Below are positions 8,047 through 16,711 of a stretch of DNA of 64,000 bases, piece by piece; positions within the stretch are counted from its first letter, which is position 1; each line of letters begins with the position of its first letter. A program made the translations under genes and the position numbers. The stretch comes from Nocardia terpenica (GTDB lineage: Bacteria; Actinomycetota; Actinomycetes; Mycobacteriales; Mycobacteriaceae): assembly GCF_013186535.1 (NCBI RefSeq), contig NZ_JABMCZ010000002.1:1798001-1862000 (forward strand), given 5' to 3'. Under the pieces are notes generated by a model. It was not told the DNA's origin and searched no databases. It saw only the letters and a list, made by a program, of their open reading frames with translations.

Positions 8047-9386
8047 ACACCATGGAACCCATCGAATCGGCCTACTTCGGCCATCCCGAGGGTGACCCGC
8101 GCGCCCTGCTCTACTTCGAGTGGCTGCAGTGCCGCGAATCCGGGCACCTCGTGGAGGATTTCGCCGAGGAAGTGCACGATCTCACGCACACCGACGTGCC
8201 CAATGCCGCCGCGTGCCTGCGCCTGCTCGACCGCGTCGAGACCACCCCGCGCGACCCGGCCTGGCCCTACGACGAGTCCGGCCCGGCTCCCGCGCTACAC
8301 ATCCCACCACCCCCGGAGCCGCCGACCCGGCTCTACGACCGCATCCTCGGCGGTTGGCTGGGCCGCTGCGTCGGCTGCACCCTGGGCAAGCCGCTGGAGA
8401 ACGGATTCCTGTGGACGCCACCGCGGATTCGCGCCTACCTCGAGCGCTGCGACGCCTATCCGCTCGCCGACTACATCCCGGTGCTCAGCCCGATGCCGGA
8501 AGGCTATCGGCTGCAGGGCAACTGGCCCGAATCCACCCGCGGCCACATCGACGGCGTCCCGCGCGACGACGATCTCGACTTCACCGTGCTAGGCCTGCAC
8601 CTGCTGGAGCGGCACGGCATCGGATTCGTGCCCGCGGACGTGGCCGCCGAATGGCTGGAGCGCCTGCCCTTCCTGCAGACCTACACCGCCGAGCGGGTGG
8701 CCTACCGCAACCTGATCGACGATCTGCAACCCCCGGCGACCGCGCACTACCGCAACCCGTACCGGGAGTGGATCGGCGCGATGGCCCGGGCCGACATCTA
8801 CGGCTACGTCTGCCCCGGCGACCCGGCCACCGCCGCCGCCCTGGCCCTGCGCGACGCCTCGGTCTCGCATACCGCCAACGGCGCCTGGGCCGCGGCCTGG
8901 GCCGCCGCGCTGGTGGCCGCCGCGTTCACCGCCGGGGACGCGCTGTCCGCGATCACCGTTGCGCAGCAGGCGATCCCGGAACACTCGCGGCTCGCCGTGG
9001 CCCTGACCCAGGTCCTGCACGACCACCGCCGCGGGCTCGGCTGGGAGCAGGCGGTGGCGGCCGTGCACGCCCGCCACGAGCACTACAGCTGGGCGCACGC
9101 CATCGGCAACGCCTGCCTGGTGGCGACCGGGCTGCTGTGGGGCGGCGGCGATTTCACCACCATCGTCGGCAATACCGTGCAGAGCGGCTGGGACACCGAC
9201 TCGATCGGCGCCACGGCCGGTTCGGTCGCCGGAGTCCTGCTCGGCGCCAACGCCATTCCGCCCCACTGGACCGCCCCCCTGCACGATCACCTGCACACCG
9301 CCGTCTCCGGCTCCGACGGCATCCGCATCTCCGCCCTGGCCCGCCGCACCTTCGACCTGGCCCGCCAGCATGTCTTGAGCCGGTGA
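8043..9386 (+). CDS. ADP-ribosylglycohydrolase family protein
   Basis: A 447-residue protein. After an N-terminal extension of about 90 residues comes the ARH/DraG fold, starting LYDRILGGWLGRCVGCTLGKPLE. Both metal-binding acidic clusters are present: RDDDLDFT (about residue 175) and the C-terminal WDTDSIGATAGSVAG (about residue 383). These enzymes remove ADP-ribose from arginine, serine, O-acetyl-ADP-ribose or nucleic acids with two Mg ions; the target here is unknown. The start overlaps the previous stop (GTGA at 8043-8046); an ATG nine bases later is also possible. It converges on fadA2, with a hairpin between. Confidence 0.88.
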   Translation: MNTMEPIESAYFGHPEGDPRALLYFEWLQCRESGHLVEDFAEEVHDLTHTDVPNAAACLRLLDRVETTPRDPAWPYDESGPAPALHIPPPPEPPTRLYDRILGGWLGRCVGCTLGKPLENGFLWTPPRIRAYLERCDAYPLADYIPVLSPMPEGYRLQGNWPESTRGHIDGVPRDDDLDFTVLGLHLLERHGIGFVPADVAAEWLERLPFLQTYTAERVAYRNLIDDLQPPATAHYRNPYREWIGAMARADIYGYVCPGDPATAAALALRDASVSHTANGAWAAAWAAALVAAAFTAGDALSAITVAQQAIPEHSRLAVALTQVLHDHRRGLGWEQAVAAVHARHEHYSWAHAIGNACLVATGLLWGGGDFTTIVGNTVQSGWDTDSIGATAGSVAGVLLGANAIPPHWTAPLHDHLHTAVSGSDGIRISALARRTFDLARQHVLSR

Positions 9387-9391
9387 GGGAA

Positions 9392-9418
9392 GGCCCCAGC
9401 CAAAAGCACGCCGGGGCC
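9392..9418. terminator. TGCTTTTGG-family hairpin, copy 3 (reverse orientation)
   Basis: GGCCCC...GGGGCC arms around the reverse complement of the family loop (CCAAAAGCACG). It lies between convergent genes and is followed by CCGACGGATT-type partial arm repeats up to 9480, so it probably ends transcription from one or both sides. Confidence 0.6.
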
Positions 9419-9480
9419 GACGGATTTGCCAGCATGCCGGGGCGACGGATTCGTCGGCACGCTGGCCGACGGATTCGTCG

Positions 9481-10818
9481 TCAGCGCTCCAGGATGGCGA
9501 CTACGCCCTGGCCGCCTGCGGCGCAGATGGAGATGAGGGCGCGGCCGGAGCCCTTGTCCGCCAGTTGCTTGGCGGCCTGGGCGATGATGCGGCCGCCGGT
9601 TGCGGCGAAGGGGTGGCCCGCGGCCAGCGAGGAGCCGTTGACATTGAGCTTGCTGCGGTCGATCGAGCCGAGGGCGCCATCCAGGCCCAGGCGCTCCTTG
9701 CAGTACTGGTCGGACTCCCAGCCCTGCAGGGTCGCGAGCACCACCGACGCGAACGCCTCGTGGATCTCGTAGAAGTCGAAATCCTGTAGCTTCAGGCCGT
9801 TTCGGGCCAGCAGCCGCGGCACCGCGTAGGTCGGCGCCATCAGCAGGCCGTCCGGGCCCCACACGTAGTCGACCGCGGCGACCTCGCTGTCGACCAGGTA
9901 GGCCAGCGGCTTCAGATTGTGCTCGGCCGCCCACTCGTCGCTGGACAGCAGCACCGCGGAGGCGCCGTCGGTGAGCGGGGTGGAGTTGCCCGCGGTCATG
10001 GTCGCGTCGCCGAGCTTGGAGCCGAAGACCGGCTTCAGCGTGGCCAGCTTCTCCAGCGTGGAGCCCGGGCGCAGGTTGTCGTCGCGGGTCAGGCCGAGGA
10101 ACGGCGTCACCAGGTCGTCGAAGAAGCCGCGGTCGTAGGCGGCGGCCATGTTCCGGTGCGACAGGTAGGCCAGCTCGTCCTGCGCCTCGCGGGTGATGCC
10201 GAATTCCTTGGCGGTGATGGCCGCGTGCTCGCCCATCGACAACCCGGTGCGCGGCTCGGCATTGCGCGGGATCTCGATGCCCACCATGCTCGGCCGCAGC
10301 CGCCCGACCAGCTTCACGTAATCGGCGTTCTTGCGGGCGCGATTGGCGTCGAGCATCCACTCGCGCATCGACTCGCTGACCCCGATCGGCGCGTCGGAGG
10401 TGGTGTCGGTGCCACCGCCGACGCCGGCCTCGATGCGGCCCAGGGTGATCGCGTCCCCGACGGTGACGATCGACTGCAGGCCCGTGCCGCAGGCCAGCTG
10501 CAGGTCGTGCGCGGGAGTGTAGGGCGACAGCTCGCTGCCCAGCACGCTCTCGCGGATCATGCCGTGCTCGCCGACGCGCTTGAGCACCGCGCCGCCGACC
10601 ACCATGCCCAGCCGCTCGCCCTGCAGGCCGAACCGGCTGATCAGCCCGTTCAGCGCGGCGGTGAACATATCCTGGTTGGAGGCATGCGCGTAGCGACCGT
10701 CGGAGCGAGCGAACGGAATTCGATTACCGCCCAGAATCGCGACCGGGCGGGTCTGCTTGGTGTGCTTGGCCGCGCTGGTGGCGGCACCGGCCTTCGCCGA
10801 ACGGGCTTTGGTTGTCAC
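9481..10818 (-). CDS. fadA2: Acetyl-CoA acetyltransferase (thiolase) FadA2-type
   Basis: A thiolase of about 445 residues, catalysing thiolytic cleavage of 3-ketoacyl-CoA or its reverse. The nucleophile Cys lies in QLACGTG near residue 110; the second-half motifs are GHPFAATGGR (catalytic His) and ISICAAGGQG (second Cys). It is divergent from fabG4, as in the mycobacterial fabG4-fadA2 arrangement, which supports the name. I prefer the GTG at 10818, six bases after GGAG; an in-frame GTG at 10830 gives four more residues. A palindrome at 10914-10933 in the shared promoter is a likely TetR operator. Confidence 0.9.
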   Translation of the reverse strand: MTTKARSAKAGAATSAAKHTKQTRPVAILGGNRIPFARSDGRYAHASNQDMFTAALNGLISRFGLQGERLGMVVGGAVLKRVGEHGMIRESVLGSELSPYTPAHDLQLACGTGLQSIVTVGDAITLGRIEAGVGGGTDTTSDAPIGVSESMREWMLDANRARKNADYVKLVGRLRPSMVGIEIPRNAEPRTGLSMGEHAAITAKEFGITREAQDELAYLSHRNMAAAYDRGFFDDLVTPFLGLTRDDNLRPGSTLEKLATLKPVFGSKLGDATMTAGNSTPLTDGASAVLLSSDEWAAEHNLKPLAYLVDSEVAAVDYVWGPDGLLMAPTYAVPRLLARNGLKLQDFDFYEIHEAFASVVLATLQGWESDQYCKERLGLDGALGSIDRSKLNVNGSSLAAGHPFAATGGRIIAQAAKQLADKGSGRALISICAAGGQGVVAILER

Positions 10819-10913
10819 TCGAGTCTCCACTGTCTCGTCGGGAATGTTCGGCGCTCGGGGCGTTGCCGAAATTTCGACACCGCACCGATGCCCTTCGCTG
10901 TCGGTTTACATTA

Positions 10914-10933
10914 AACTTACTCTGGAGTAAGTT
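10914..10933. promoter_or_regulatory. Probable TetR operator in the fadA2/fabG4 intergenic region
   Basis: A perfect 20-bp inverted repeat, AACTTACTC-TG-GAGTAAGTT. Seventeen of 20 positions match, in reverse orientation, the site at 13995-14014 just upstream of the TetR gene, so the same regulator probably controls fadA2, fabG4-htdX and itself. Confidence 0.75.
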
Positions 10934-11001
10934 CATTGTCGACACCGGACACCCGCGATTGTGGGCGAGTACCTATACGAGACAAGGAAAAGGTAGGAAC
11001 A

Positions 11002-12363
11002 GTGGCAGCCAGCAAGAGCAAGGGCGCTCCCAACCTCTACGGATCGTTCGTCAACTCGGCTCCCGGTAACTTCCTCGCGAGCAAACTGGGCCTACCGAAG
11101 CCGGAGCCGCTGCGCCGCTACCGGCCCGGCGAGCCGGCGCTGCCCGGCCCGGTGCTGCTGGGCGGCAAGGGCCGCGTGGCCGATGCGGTGCGAAACCTGC
11201 TGTCGGACTACACCTTCGTCGATTCGCTGGCGCCCGGGGTCAAGTTCGGCGCGCTGGTGTTCGACGCCACCGGCCTGGCCACGGTCGAGGACCTGGCCCA
11301 GCTCTACGAGTTCTACCAGCCGGCCATGCGCTCCATCGCGCCGTCGGGTCGCATCCTGGTCGTCGGCACCACCCCGGAGCTGGCCGCGAGCGTCGACGCG
11401 CAGATCGCGCAGCGCGCGCTGGAGGGCTTCACCCGCAGCGTCGGCAAGGAGCTGCTGCGCGGGGCCACCGCCAACCTGGTCTACCTGCACCCGGAGGCCG
11501 CCACCGCCGCCACCGGTCTGGAGTCCACGCTGCGGTTCGTGCTGTCGGGCAAGTCGGCATTCGTCGACGGCCAGGTCTTCCGGGTCGGCAAGGACGACAC
11601 CGCCGCCGCCGGAATCGATTGGGACAAGCCGCTGGACGGCAAGGTCGCCATCGTCACGGGCGCGGCGCGCGGCATCGGCGCGACCATCGCCGAGGTCTTC
11701 GCCCGCGACGGCGCGAAGGTCATCGTCGCCGACATTCCCGCCGCCGGGGAGGCGCTGTCGGAGACGGCCAACAAGGTGGGCGGCGTGGCCATCGCGGTCG
11801 ACGTCACCGCCCCCGACGCCGCCGACAAGCTGGCCGAGTTCGCCACCGAGCGGTTCGGCGGCCTGGACATCATCGTGCACAACGCGGGCATCACCCGCGA
11901 CAAGCTGCTCGCCAACATGGACGACGGCCGCTGGAACTCCGTACTCAACGTCAATCTCGCCGCGCCGCACCGGATTACGGAGCAGCTGGTGGCCAAGGGC
12001 GCGCTGAAGCAGGGCGGCCGGGTGATCGACGTGTCCTCCATCGCGGGCATCGCGGGCAACCGCGGCCAGACCAACTACGGCGCCTCCAAGGCCGGTGTCA
12101 TCGGCATGGTGAACGCCGAGGCGCCGAAGCTCGCCGAGAAGGGCGTCACCATCAACGCGGTCGCGCCGGGCTTCATCGAGACCGCCATGACCGCCGCCAT
12201 CCCGCTGGGCACCCGCGAGGCGGGCCGGCTCATGAGCTCGCTGTCGCAGGGCGGTCAGACCGTCGACGTCGCCGAGACCATCGCCTACTTCGCCAGCCCG
12301 GCGTCGAACGCGGTGAGCGGCAACGTCGTTCGCGTCTGCGGCCAGAGCCTCATCGGCGCCTGA
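11002..12363 (+). CDS. fabG4: High-molecular-weight 3-oxoacyl-ACP/CoA reductase FabG4
   Basis: A 453-residue protein, matching mycobacterial FabG4 (454). It has an N-terminal flavodoxin-like domain (about 1-205) lacking cofactor motifs and a C-terminal short-chain dehydrogenase domain with the nucleotide-binding TGAARGIG at about 219-226, an NAG motif (VHNAGITRDK) and the catalytic YGASK near residue 365. It reduces 3-ketoacyl-CoA/ACP with NADH. The GTG at 11002 follows AGGA with good spacing and gives the expected length. The htdX gene starts seven bases after its stop, so they form an operon for consecutive steps of fatty-acid elongation. Confidence 0.93.
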   Translation: MAASKSKGAPNLYGSFVNSAPGNFLASKLGLPKPEPLRRYRPGEPALPGPVLLGGKGRVADAVRNLLSDYTFVDSLAPGVKFGALVFDATGLATVEDLAQLYEFYQPAMRSIAPSGRILVVGTTPELAASVDAQIAQRALEGFTRSVGKELLRGATANLVYLHPEAATAATGLESTLRFVLSGKSAFVDGQVFRVGKDDTAAAGIDWDKPLDGKVAIVTGAARGIGATIAEVFARDGAKVIVADIPAAGEALSETANKVGGVAIAVDVTAPDAADKLAEFATERFGGLDIIVHNAGITRDKLLANMDDGRWNSVLNVNLAAPHRITEQLVAKGALKQGGRVIDVSSIAGIAGNRGQTNYGASKAGVIGMVNAEAPKLAEKGVTINAVAPGFIETAMTAAIPLGTREAGRLMSSLSQGGQTVDVAETIAYFASPASNAVSGNVVRVCGQSLIGA

Positions 12364-12370
12364 TCGGAGC

Positions 12371-13240
12371 ATGATGACCCAGAACATCACCCTCGCCGAG
12401 GTACCCGGCACCGGCAATCTGTACCTGAAGGCCGCACTGGGATCCGTTCCGCTGCCGCTGGTTTCGGCGCGCAAGTCCGAAATCCCGGACCGCGCGGTGT
12501 CTTTGGACGGCCTGACGATCGATATCGACCATCTGGCCGCCTACTGCCACGCCACCGGTCTGCGCTTCGGCGACTCGCTGCCGCTGACCTACCCGTTCGT
12601 GCTCACCTTCCCCCTGGTGATGCAGCTGGTGGTCGCCCGCGACTTCCCGTTCACCGCGGTGGGCGCGGTGCACGCGGAGAACCTCATCGAGCGCACCCGC
12701 GAGATCTCGGTGAGCGAGCCGCTGGACCTGCACGCCCACATCGAGAATCTGCGCGAGCACCCGAAGGGCCTGCTGGTCGACGCGATCAGCGAGGTGCGCG
12801 TCGGGCGCGAGCTGGTGTGGCGGCAGGTCACCACCTTCCTGCACCAGCAGCGGACCTCGCTGTCGGGCGGGCCGAAGCCGGAACCCAAGCCGGACGAGGT
12901 GCCCCCGCCGCCGCTGCGCACGCTGCGGGTCGACCAGGCGCAGATCCACCGCTACGCGGCCGCGTCCGGGGACCGCAACCCGATCCACATGTCGGCGTTG
13001 AGCGCCAAGGCATTCGGCTTCCCGCGCGCCATCGCACACGGAATGTGGTCCGCCGCAGCCATTCTCGGCGCCATCGAGGGCCGGATCCACGCCGCCGCCA
13101 GCTACGCGGTGAAATTCGGCAAGCCGATCCTGCTGCCCGCCACGGTCAACGTCTACGCCGACCACGCCGACGGCGGCTGGGACCTCGCCCTCAAACACCC
13201 CAAGAAGGGCTACCCCCACCTCACCGCGACACTGCGCTGA
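12371..13240 (+). CDS. htdX: (R)-specific 3-hydroxyacyl-thioester dehydratase HtdX (MaoC family)
   Basis: A 289-residue double hot-dog protein. The N-terminal half is a degenerate hot dog; the C-terminal half carries the hydratase-2 motif around YAAASGDRNPIHMS (about 195-208), whose Asp and His are catalytic, followed by FPRAIAHGMWSAA. It interconverts 3-hydroxyacyl- and 2-enoyl-thioesters, the step after FabG4. Two ATGs lie in tandem (12371 and 12374) just after GGAG; I use the first. The stop is followed by the hairpin at 13324-13362, which probably separates it from the convergent TetR gene. Confidence 0.92.
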   Translation: MMTQNITLAEVPGTGNLYLKAALGSVPLPLVSARKSEIPDRAVSLDGLTIDIDHLAAYCHATGLRFGDSLPLTYPFVLTFPLVMQLVVARDFPFTAVGAVHAENLIERTREISVSEPLDLHAHIENLREHPKGLLVDAISEVRVGRELVWRQVTTFLHQQRTSLSGGPKPEPKPDEVPPPPLRTLRVDQAQIHRYAAASGDRNPIHMSALSAKAFGFPRAIAHGMWSAAAILGAIEGRIHAAASYAVKFGKPILLPATVNVYADHADGGWDLALKHPKKGYPHLTATLR

Positions 13241-13323
13241 GCCCGGCGGCTGGCCGGAACCCGAAGAGGCCCATGTCTTTCGGCCAGCCCTCCGATTTCC
13301 CTGTGATCCCGGTCGCGCCTCCT

Positions 13324-13362
13324 CCCTGTGATCCCGGCGTGCTTTTGGCCGGGATCACAGGG
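13324..13362. terminator. TGCTTTTGG-family hairpin, copy 4, between convergent htdX and tetR
   Basis: A 15-bp stem CCCTGTGATCCCGGC / GCCGGGATCACAGGG around the GTGCTTTTG loop. An extra left arm (GTGATCCCGG) occurs at 13303. The position suits a bidirectional terminator. Confidence 0.75.
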
Positions 13363-13364
13363 CC

Positions 13365-13964
13365 CTATTCCGTCTTCTTCCGCCCCGCCAACCCACTCCA
13401 CGCCAGATCATCCAGCAGGTTCACCGCCTGGGCGACATCCACCTCGCCGCTGGCGATCCGGTCGGCAATGGCCTCGCCCGCGCCGATGACCGCGACGGCC
13501 ACGATGTCGAAGTTGGTGCCGGGCTGGGCGTATTTGGCGCTGGACTCGAGCAGCTTGGCGGTCAGCTCGATGACCCGCTCCCGGCTGTTGGCGATCTCGG
13601 AGGCGAACGGCTGCTGCCCCAGCGCCTGCCGGTAGAGCACCTGCCAGGACAGCCGGTGGTTGTCCACGTAGGACAGGAATGCCTCCAGACCCGCCCGTAA
13701 CTGCTCGTGCGGGGTCAGCTTGGGGTTGCCCGCGACCGCGACCGCCTCGACGAATCGGACGCTCTCGCGCTGGATGCAGGCGCGAAACAACTCGTCCTTG
13801 GAGCCGTAGTACAGGTACAGCATCGGCTTGGAGATCTTGGCCTCCGCGGCGATGGCATCCATCGAGGTGTCGTGATAACCCTTGCGCGAGAACACCTCGA
13901 CGGCGGCGTCCAGCATCTGCTGCTCACGAACCGCCCGAGGAAGCCGCTTCGTCCCGCCTGCCAT
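13365..13964 (-). CDS. TetR family transcriptional regulator of the fadA2/fabG4-htdX genes
   Basis: A 199-residue regulator. The N-terminal TetR helix-turn-helix is clear: AVREQQMLDAAVEVFSRKGY, then MDAIAAEAKISKPMLYLYYG at about 33-52 with the recognition helix. The C-terminal half is the variable ligand-binding and dimerisation domain. It corresponds in position to mycobacterial Rv0238 (next to lpqI). A near-palindrome 31 bases upstream of its start matches the palindrome in the fadA2/fabG4 promoter, so it is probably an autoregulated repressor responding to a fatty acyl ligand; the ligand is inferred, not seen. Confidence 0.9.
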   Translation of the reverse strand: MAGGTKRLPRAVREQQMLDAAVEVFSRKGYHDTSMDAIAAEAKISKPMLYLYYGSKDELFRACIQRESVRFVEAVAVAGNPKLTPHEQLRAGLEAFLSYVDNHRLSWQVLYRQALGQQPFASEIANSRERVIELTAKLLESSAKYAQPGTNFDIVAVAVIGAGEAIADRIASGEVDVAQAVNLLDDLAWSGLAGRKKTE

Positions 13965-13994
13965 CCACTCTCCTAGCCCATATGCGAAATCCTT

Positions 13995-14014
13995 ATCTTA
14001 CTCCAAGGTAAGTT
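13995..14014. promoter_or_regulatory. Probable autoregulatory TetR operator
   Basis: ATCTTACT-CCAA-GGTAAGTT, an imperfect inverted repeat upstream of the tetR start. Read on the other strand it matches 17 of 20 bases of the operator at 10914-10933. Confidence 0.7.
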
Positions 14015-14069
14015 CCCTGCGGTCCAATTGCCGATGATTCGCCGAACCGATATTGCCCGGCTGGGGCGC

Positions 14070-15233
14070 TCAGCAGGGGAGCGGAATGCCCTTGAAACGG
14101 GCCATCCGCAGCACCGACCGATCGACCTGCGGCATCGGCAGCTTCCCCGTGGCAACCTCCTGTTCCAGCCGGTCCAGCACCTTCGACACCGCGGTGGTGC
14201 TGATCCACAGCGCATTGTCGGCCCCGGCCTCCAGCGCTGCGGCGACCGCGTCCTCGATGCCCATCCGACTGGTGATCGCGGCCATGCCGCTCAGGTCGTC
14301 GGTGAAGATCGGCCCGTCGAACGGCGCGGCGCCGTAGCCGCTGCCCTGCCGCAGCAGGGCCATGGCCTGCGGGCTGATGCTCGCCGGGGTGTCCGGCGTG
14401 GTCAGCCCCGGCACGTCGAGGTGGCCGACCATCACCGCGGCCCCCGAGCCGACCAGATTGCGGAACGGCACCAGATCCACCTGCTGCAACTGGTCCAGCG
14501 GCGGGGTGCGCACCGCGCCTTTGTGCGAGTCGCCGGAGCCGTGGCCGTGCCCCGGGAAGTGCTTGATCACCGCGCCCAGCCCGGCATCGTGCAGGGCCTT
14601 GACGAAGGTTCCGGCGTAGTCGGTCACCACCCGCGGATCGTCGGAGAACGACCGATCGCCGATGACGGCATCGTCGGGCTCGTCGCTGACATCGGCGTCC
14701 GGGGCGAAGTCGACGGTGATGCCGAGGTCCTTCATGGCCCCGGCGCGGGCGAGGCTCTGCCGGTAGAACTCGCCGGTGGACATGCTCTGCGCGGCGCTGC
14801 GGGCCGAGGGGGCCTCGCCGATGAGGTTGCGCAGCCGCGAGACCCGCCCGCCCTCCTCGTCGATGGTCACCATGAGCGGCGCCCGCGCGGCCTGCTTCAC
14901 CCGATCGATCTGCTTGTCGGCCAGCAATGCCGGTTCGGTCCAGCTACCGACGAAGATCCCGCCCACCTGCTCGGTGCGAACCACATCCTCCGCATCGGCC
15001 GCACTCGCCACCCCAACGGTCAGCAACTGCGCCAACTTCTGCCGAGTGGTGAACTGCGCCAAATACCCCGCGGCGCAATCCTGCTGCGCCGCAGTACTAC
15101 TCGCCGACGCAGCGGTACTCCGCGAAGTACCCGCCGCCGTGCTCGTCGATGTACCGGAGCTCCCACCCCCACCGGAACAAGCCGACAACCCCACCGCCAC
15201 CACAGCGAGAACGATCCCCGGAACTCTACGCAT
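14070..15233 (-). CDS. lpqI: LpqI, glycoside hydrolase family 3 lipoprotein (NagZ-like)
   Basis: A 387-residue lipoprotein, matching LpqI of M. tuberculosis (388). The signal peptide ends in the lipobox VGLSAC (Cys19), then a Ser/Thr-rich linker to about residue 50. The GH3 domain shows the NagZ loop KHFPGHGHGSGDSH (about 224-237), whose His acts as general acid/base, and FTDDLSGMAAI with the nucleophile Asp. It releases N-acetylglucosamine from muropeptides during wall recycling, outside the membrane. The start ATG at 15233 is set by the signal peptide; the frame stays open 60 bases further upstream. Confidence 0.92.
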   Translation of the reverse strand: MRRVPGIVLAVVAVGLSACSGGGGSSGTSTSTAAGTSRSTAASASSTAAQQDCAAGYLAQFTTRQKLAQLLTVGVASAADAEDVVRTEQVGGIFVGSWTEPALLADKQIDRVKQAARAPLMVTIDEEGGRVSRLRNLIGEAPSARSAAQSMSTGEFYRQSLARAGAMKDLGITVDFAPDADVSDEPDDAVIGDRSFSDDPRVVTDYAGTFVKALHDAGLGAVIKHFPGHGHGSGDSHKGAVRTPPLDQLQQVDLVPFRNLVGSGAAVMVGHLDVPGLTTPDTPASISPQAMALLRQGSGYGAAPFDGPIFTDDLSGMAAITSRMGIEDAVAAALEAGADNALWISTTAVSKVLDRLEQEVATGKLPMPQVDRSVLRMARFKGIPLPC

Positions 15234-15303
15234 GGATCCCGACCGTAGCCCCTCCCACCCCCAACAAGAAACAAAGGGCGGCGAGCAACCCACCGCCCTC
15301 CGT

Positions 15304-15440
15304 CATCCCGACCTACACCACACCATCATCCCGGCCAGCGCCACACCATCGTTCCGGCCTGTGGCACGCCGCCGTTCCGGCGTGCGCTACATCGTCGTCC
15401 CGGCGTGCGTTGCACCCGTCATCCCGGCCAGCGCTACACC
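15304..15440. repeat. Degenerate 23-bp half-hairpin array before the gnd hairpin
   Basis: Left-arm-like units ((A/G)T(C/T)CCGG or close) at 15305, 15328, 15351, 15374, 15397 and 15421, then the true hairpin arm at 15444. Spacing is 23 bp except one of 24. Same design as the array at 5231-5437, with more divergent units. Confidence 0.8.
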
Positions 15441-15471
15441 GTGATCCCGGCATGCTTTTGGCCGGGATCAC
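15441..15471 (-). terminator. TGCTTTTGG-family hairpin, copy 5, at the gnd stop
   Basis: GTGATCCCGGC / GCCGGGATCAC stem around ATGCTTTTG. The gnd stop codon lies inside the right arm, as at copies 2 and 6. Confidence 0.75.
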
Positions 15472-16496
15472 TTCCCCGGCAGCTCGTTGTGGCCGCCGAA
15501 GGCCTTGCGCATGGCGGAGAGGACCTTGTCGGCGTAGAGGGCCTCGCCGCGCGAGGAGAAGCGCTGGTACAGCGCGGCCGACAGGACCGGTGCGGGCACG
15601 CCCTCGTCGATGGCGGCGTGGATGGTCCAGCGGCCCTCGCCCGAGTCCGAGACCCGGCCGCCGAAGCTGGACAGCTCCGGGTCGGCGTGCAGCGCGGCCG
15701 CGGTCAGATCCAGCAGCCAGGACGCGACCACCGAGCCGCGCCGCCACACCTCGGTGACCTCCGGCACGTCGATGTCGTACTGGTAGTACTCCGGGTTCTC
15801 CAGCGGGGTCACCTCGGCGGAGTGCTCGTCGTCGAGGTGCTTGCCGATGTTGGCCTTCGCGAGGATGTTCATGCCCTCGGCGTAGGCGGCCATCGCGCCG
15901 TACTCGATGCCGTTGTGCACCATCTTCACGAAGTGCCCGGCGCCCGCGGGGCCGCAGTGCAGGTAGCCCTGCTCCGACGGCGACGGCTCACCGGTGCGGC
16001 CGGGGGTGCGCTCGGCGGCGTCCACACCCGGCGCGATCGACCGCAGCAGCGGCTCGATGTGCGCCACGGTCTCCTTCTCGCCGCCCACCATCAGGCAGTA
16101 GCCGCGCTCCAGGCCCCACACGCCGCCGGAGGTGCCGATGTCCAGGTAGTGAATGCCCTTGGGGGCCAGCGCCTTCGCGCGCTTGACGTCCTCATGGTAG
16201 CGGCTGTTGCCGCCGTCGATGATGATGTCGCCCGGCTCCAGCAGTTCGGCCACCTCGTCGATGACGGCGCCGGTCGCGCCCGCCGGGATCATCACCCACA
16301 CGATGCGCGGCGTCTCCAACTGCGCCACAAAGCTCTTGTAATCGGTGGCGCCCGAGAAACCGTCACCGAGTTCCTCGGTGAACTCCTTGATCTGCTCCTC
16401 GTGCCGCGAGTAGCCGACCGCGGTGTGCCCGTCGCGAACGATGCGCCGCACGATATTGGCGCCCATCCGGCCGAGCCCGATCATTCCCAGCTGCAT
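15468..16496 (-). CDS. gnd: 6-phosphogluconate dehydrogenase, decarboxylating (short Gnd2/YqeC type)
   Basis: A 342-residue enzyme converting 6-phosphogluconate to ribulose 5-phosphate and CO2. The N-terminal Rossmann motif GLGRMGANIVRR (about 7-18) lacks the arginine pair usual for strict NADP enzymes, and the length is that of the shorter, often NAD- or F420-linked, group. Substrate motifs DIGTSGGVWGLERGYCLMVGG and HFVKMVHNGIEYG (catalytic Lys) are intact. It stands alone on the minus strand, with a hairpin overlapping its stop. Confidence 0.92.
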   Translation of the reverse strand: MQLGMIGLGRMGANIVRRIVRDGHTAVGYSRHEEQIKEFTEELGDGFSGATDYKSFVAQLETPRIVWVMIPAGATGAVIDEVAELLEPGDIIIDGGNSRYHEDVKRAKALAPKGIHYLDIGTSGGVWGLERGYCLMVGGEKETVAHIEPLLRSIAPGVDAAERTPGRTGEPSPSEQGYLHCGPAGAGHFVKMVHNGIEYGAMAAYAEGMNILAKANIGKHLDDEHSAEVTPLENPEYYQYDIDVPEVTEVWRRGSVVASWLLDLTAAALHADPELSSFGGRVSDSGEGRWTIHAAIDEGVPAPVLSAALYQRFSSRGEALYADKVLSAMRKAFGGHNELPGK

Positions 16497-16647
16497 GTAC
16501 TCATCTCCTCGAGTCGTCCGAGCTCCGGCAGTCCGAGCTCTGCATGGCAGTCCTCCACGATTGTCCTCGTCCGGTTCGCCCGAGAATTTCCGAGGTGCGT
16601 CTGCGAGAGGTGTGTAACACCGGAACGCCCGCGCCGATAATCAGATC

Positions 16648-16694
16648 GGCTCCGTGCAGTTGCCAGACCCCCGACCCGGCAACCGCACGGAGCC
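16648..16694 (-). terminator. Terminator of the first DUF4185 gene
   Basis: A long stem: GGCTCCGTGC with GCACGGAGCC, extended inside by AGTTGCC with GGCAACC. It lies 17 bases after the stop of the minus-strand gene at 16712. No clear T run follows. Confidence 0.65.
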
Positions 16695-16711
16695 TTCTCA
16701 TTTCGCGCCGC

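Noticed and set aside
8120..9772. 550-codon frame over the ADP-ribosylglycohydrolase
   Set aside because: Arg/Pro-rich shadow in another frame of a clear enzyme gene.
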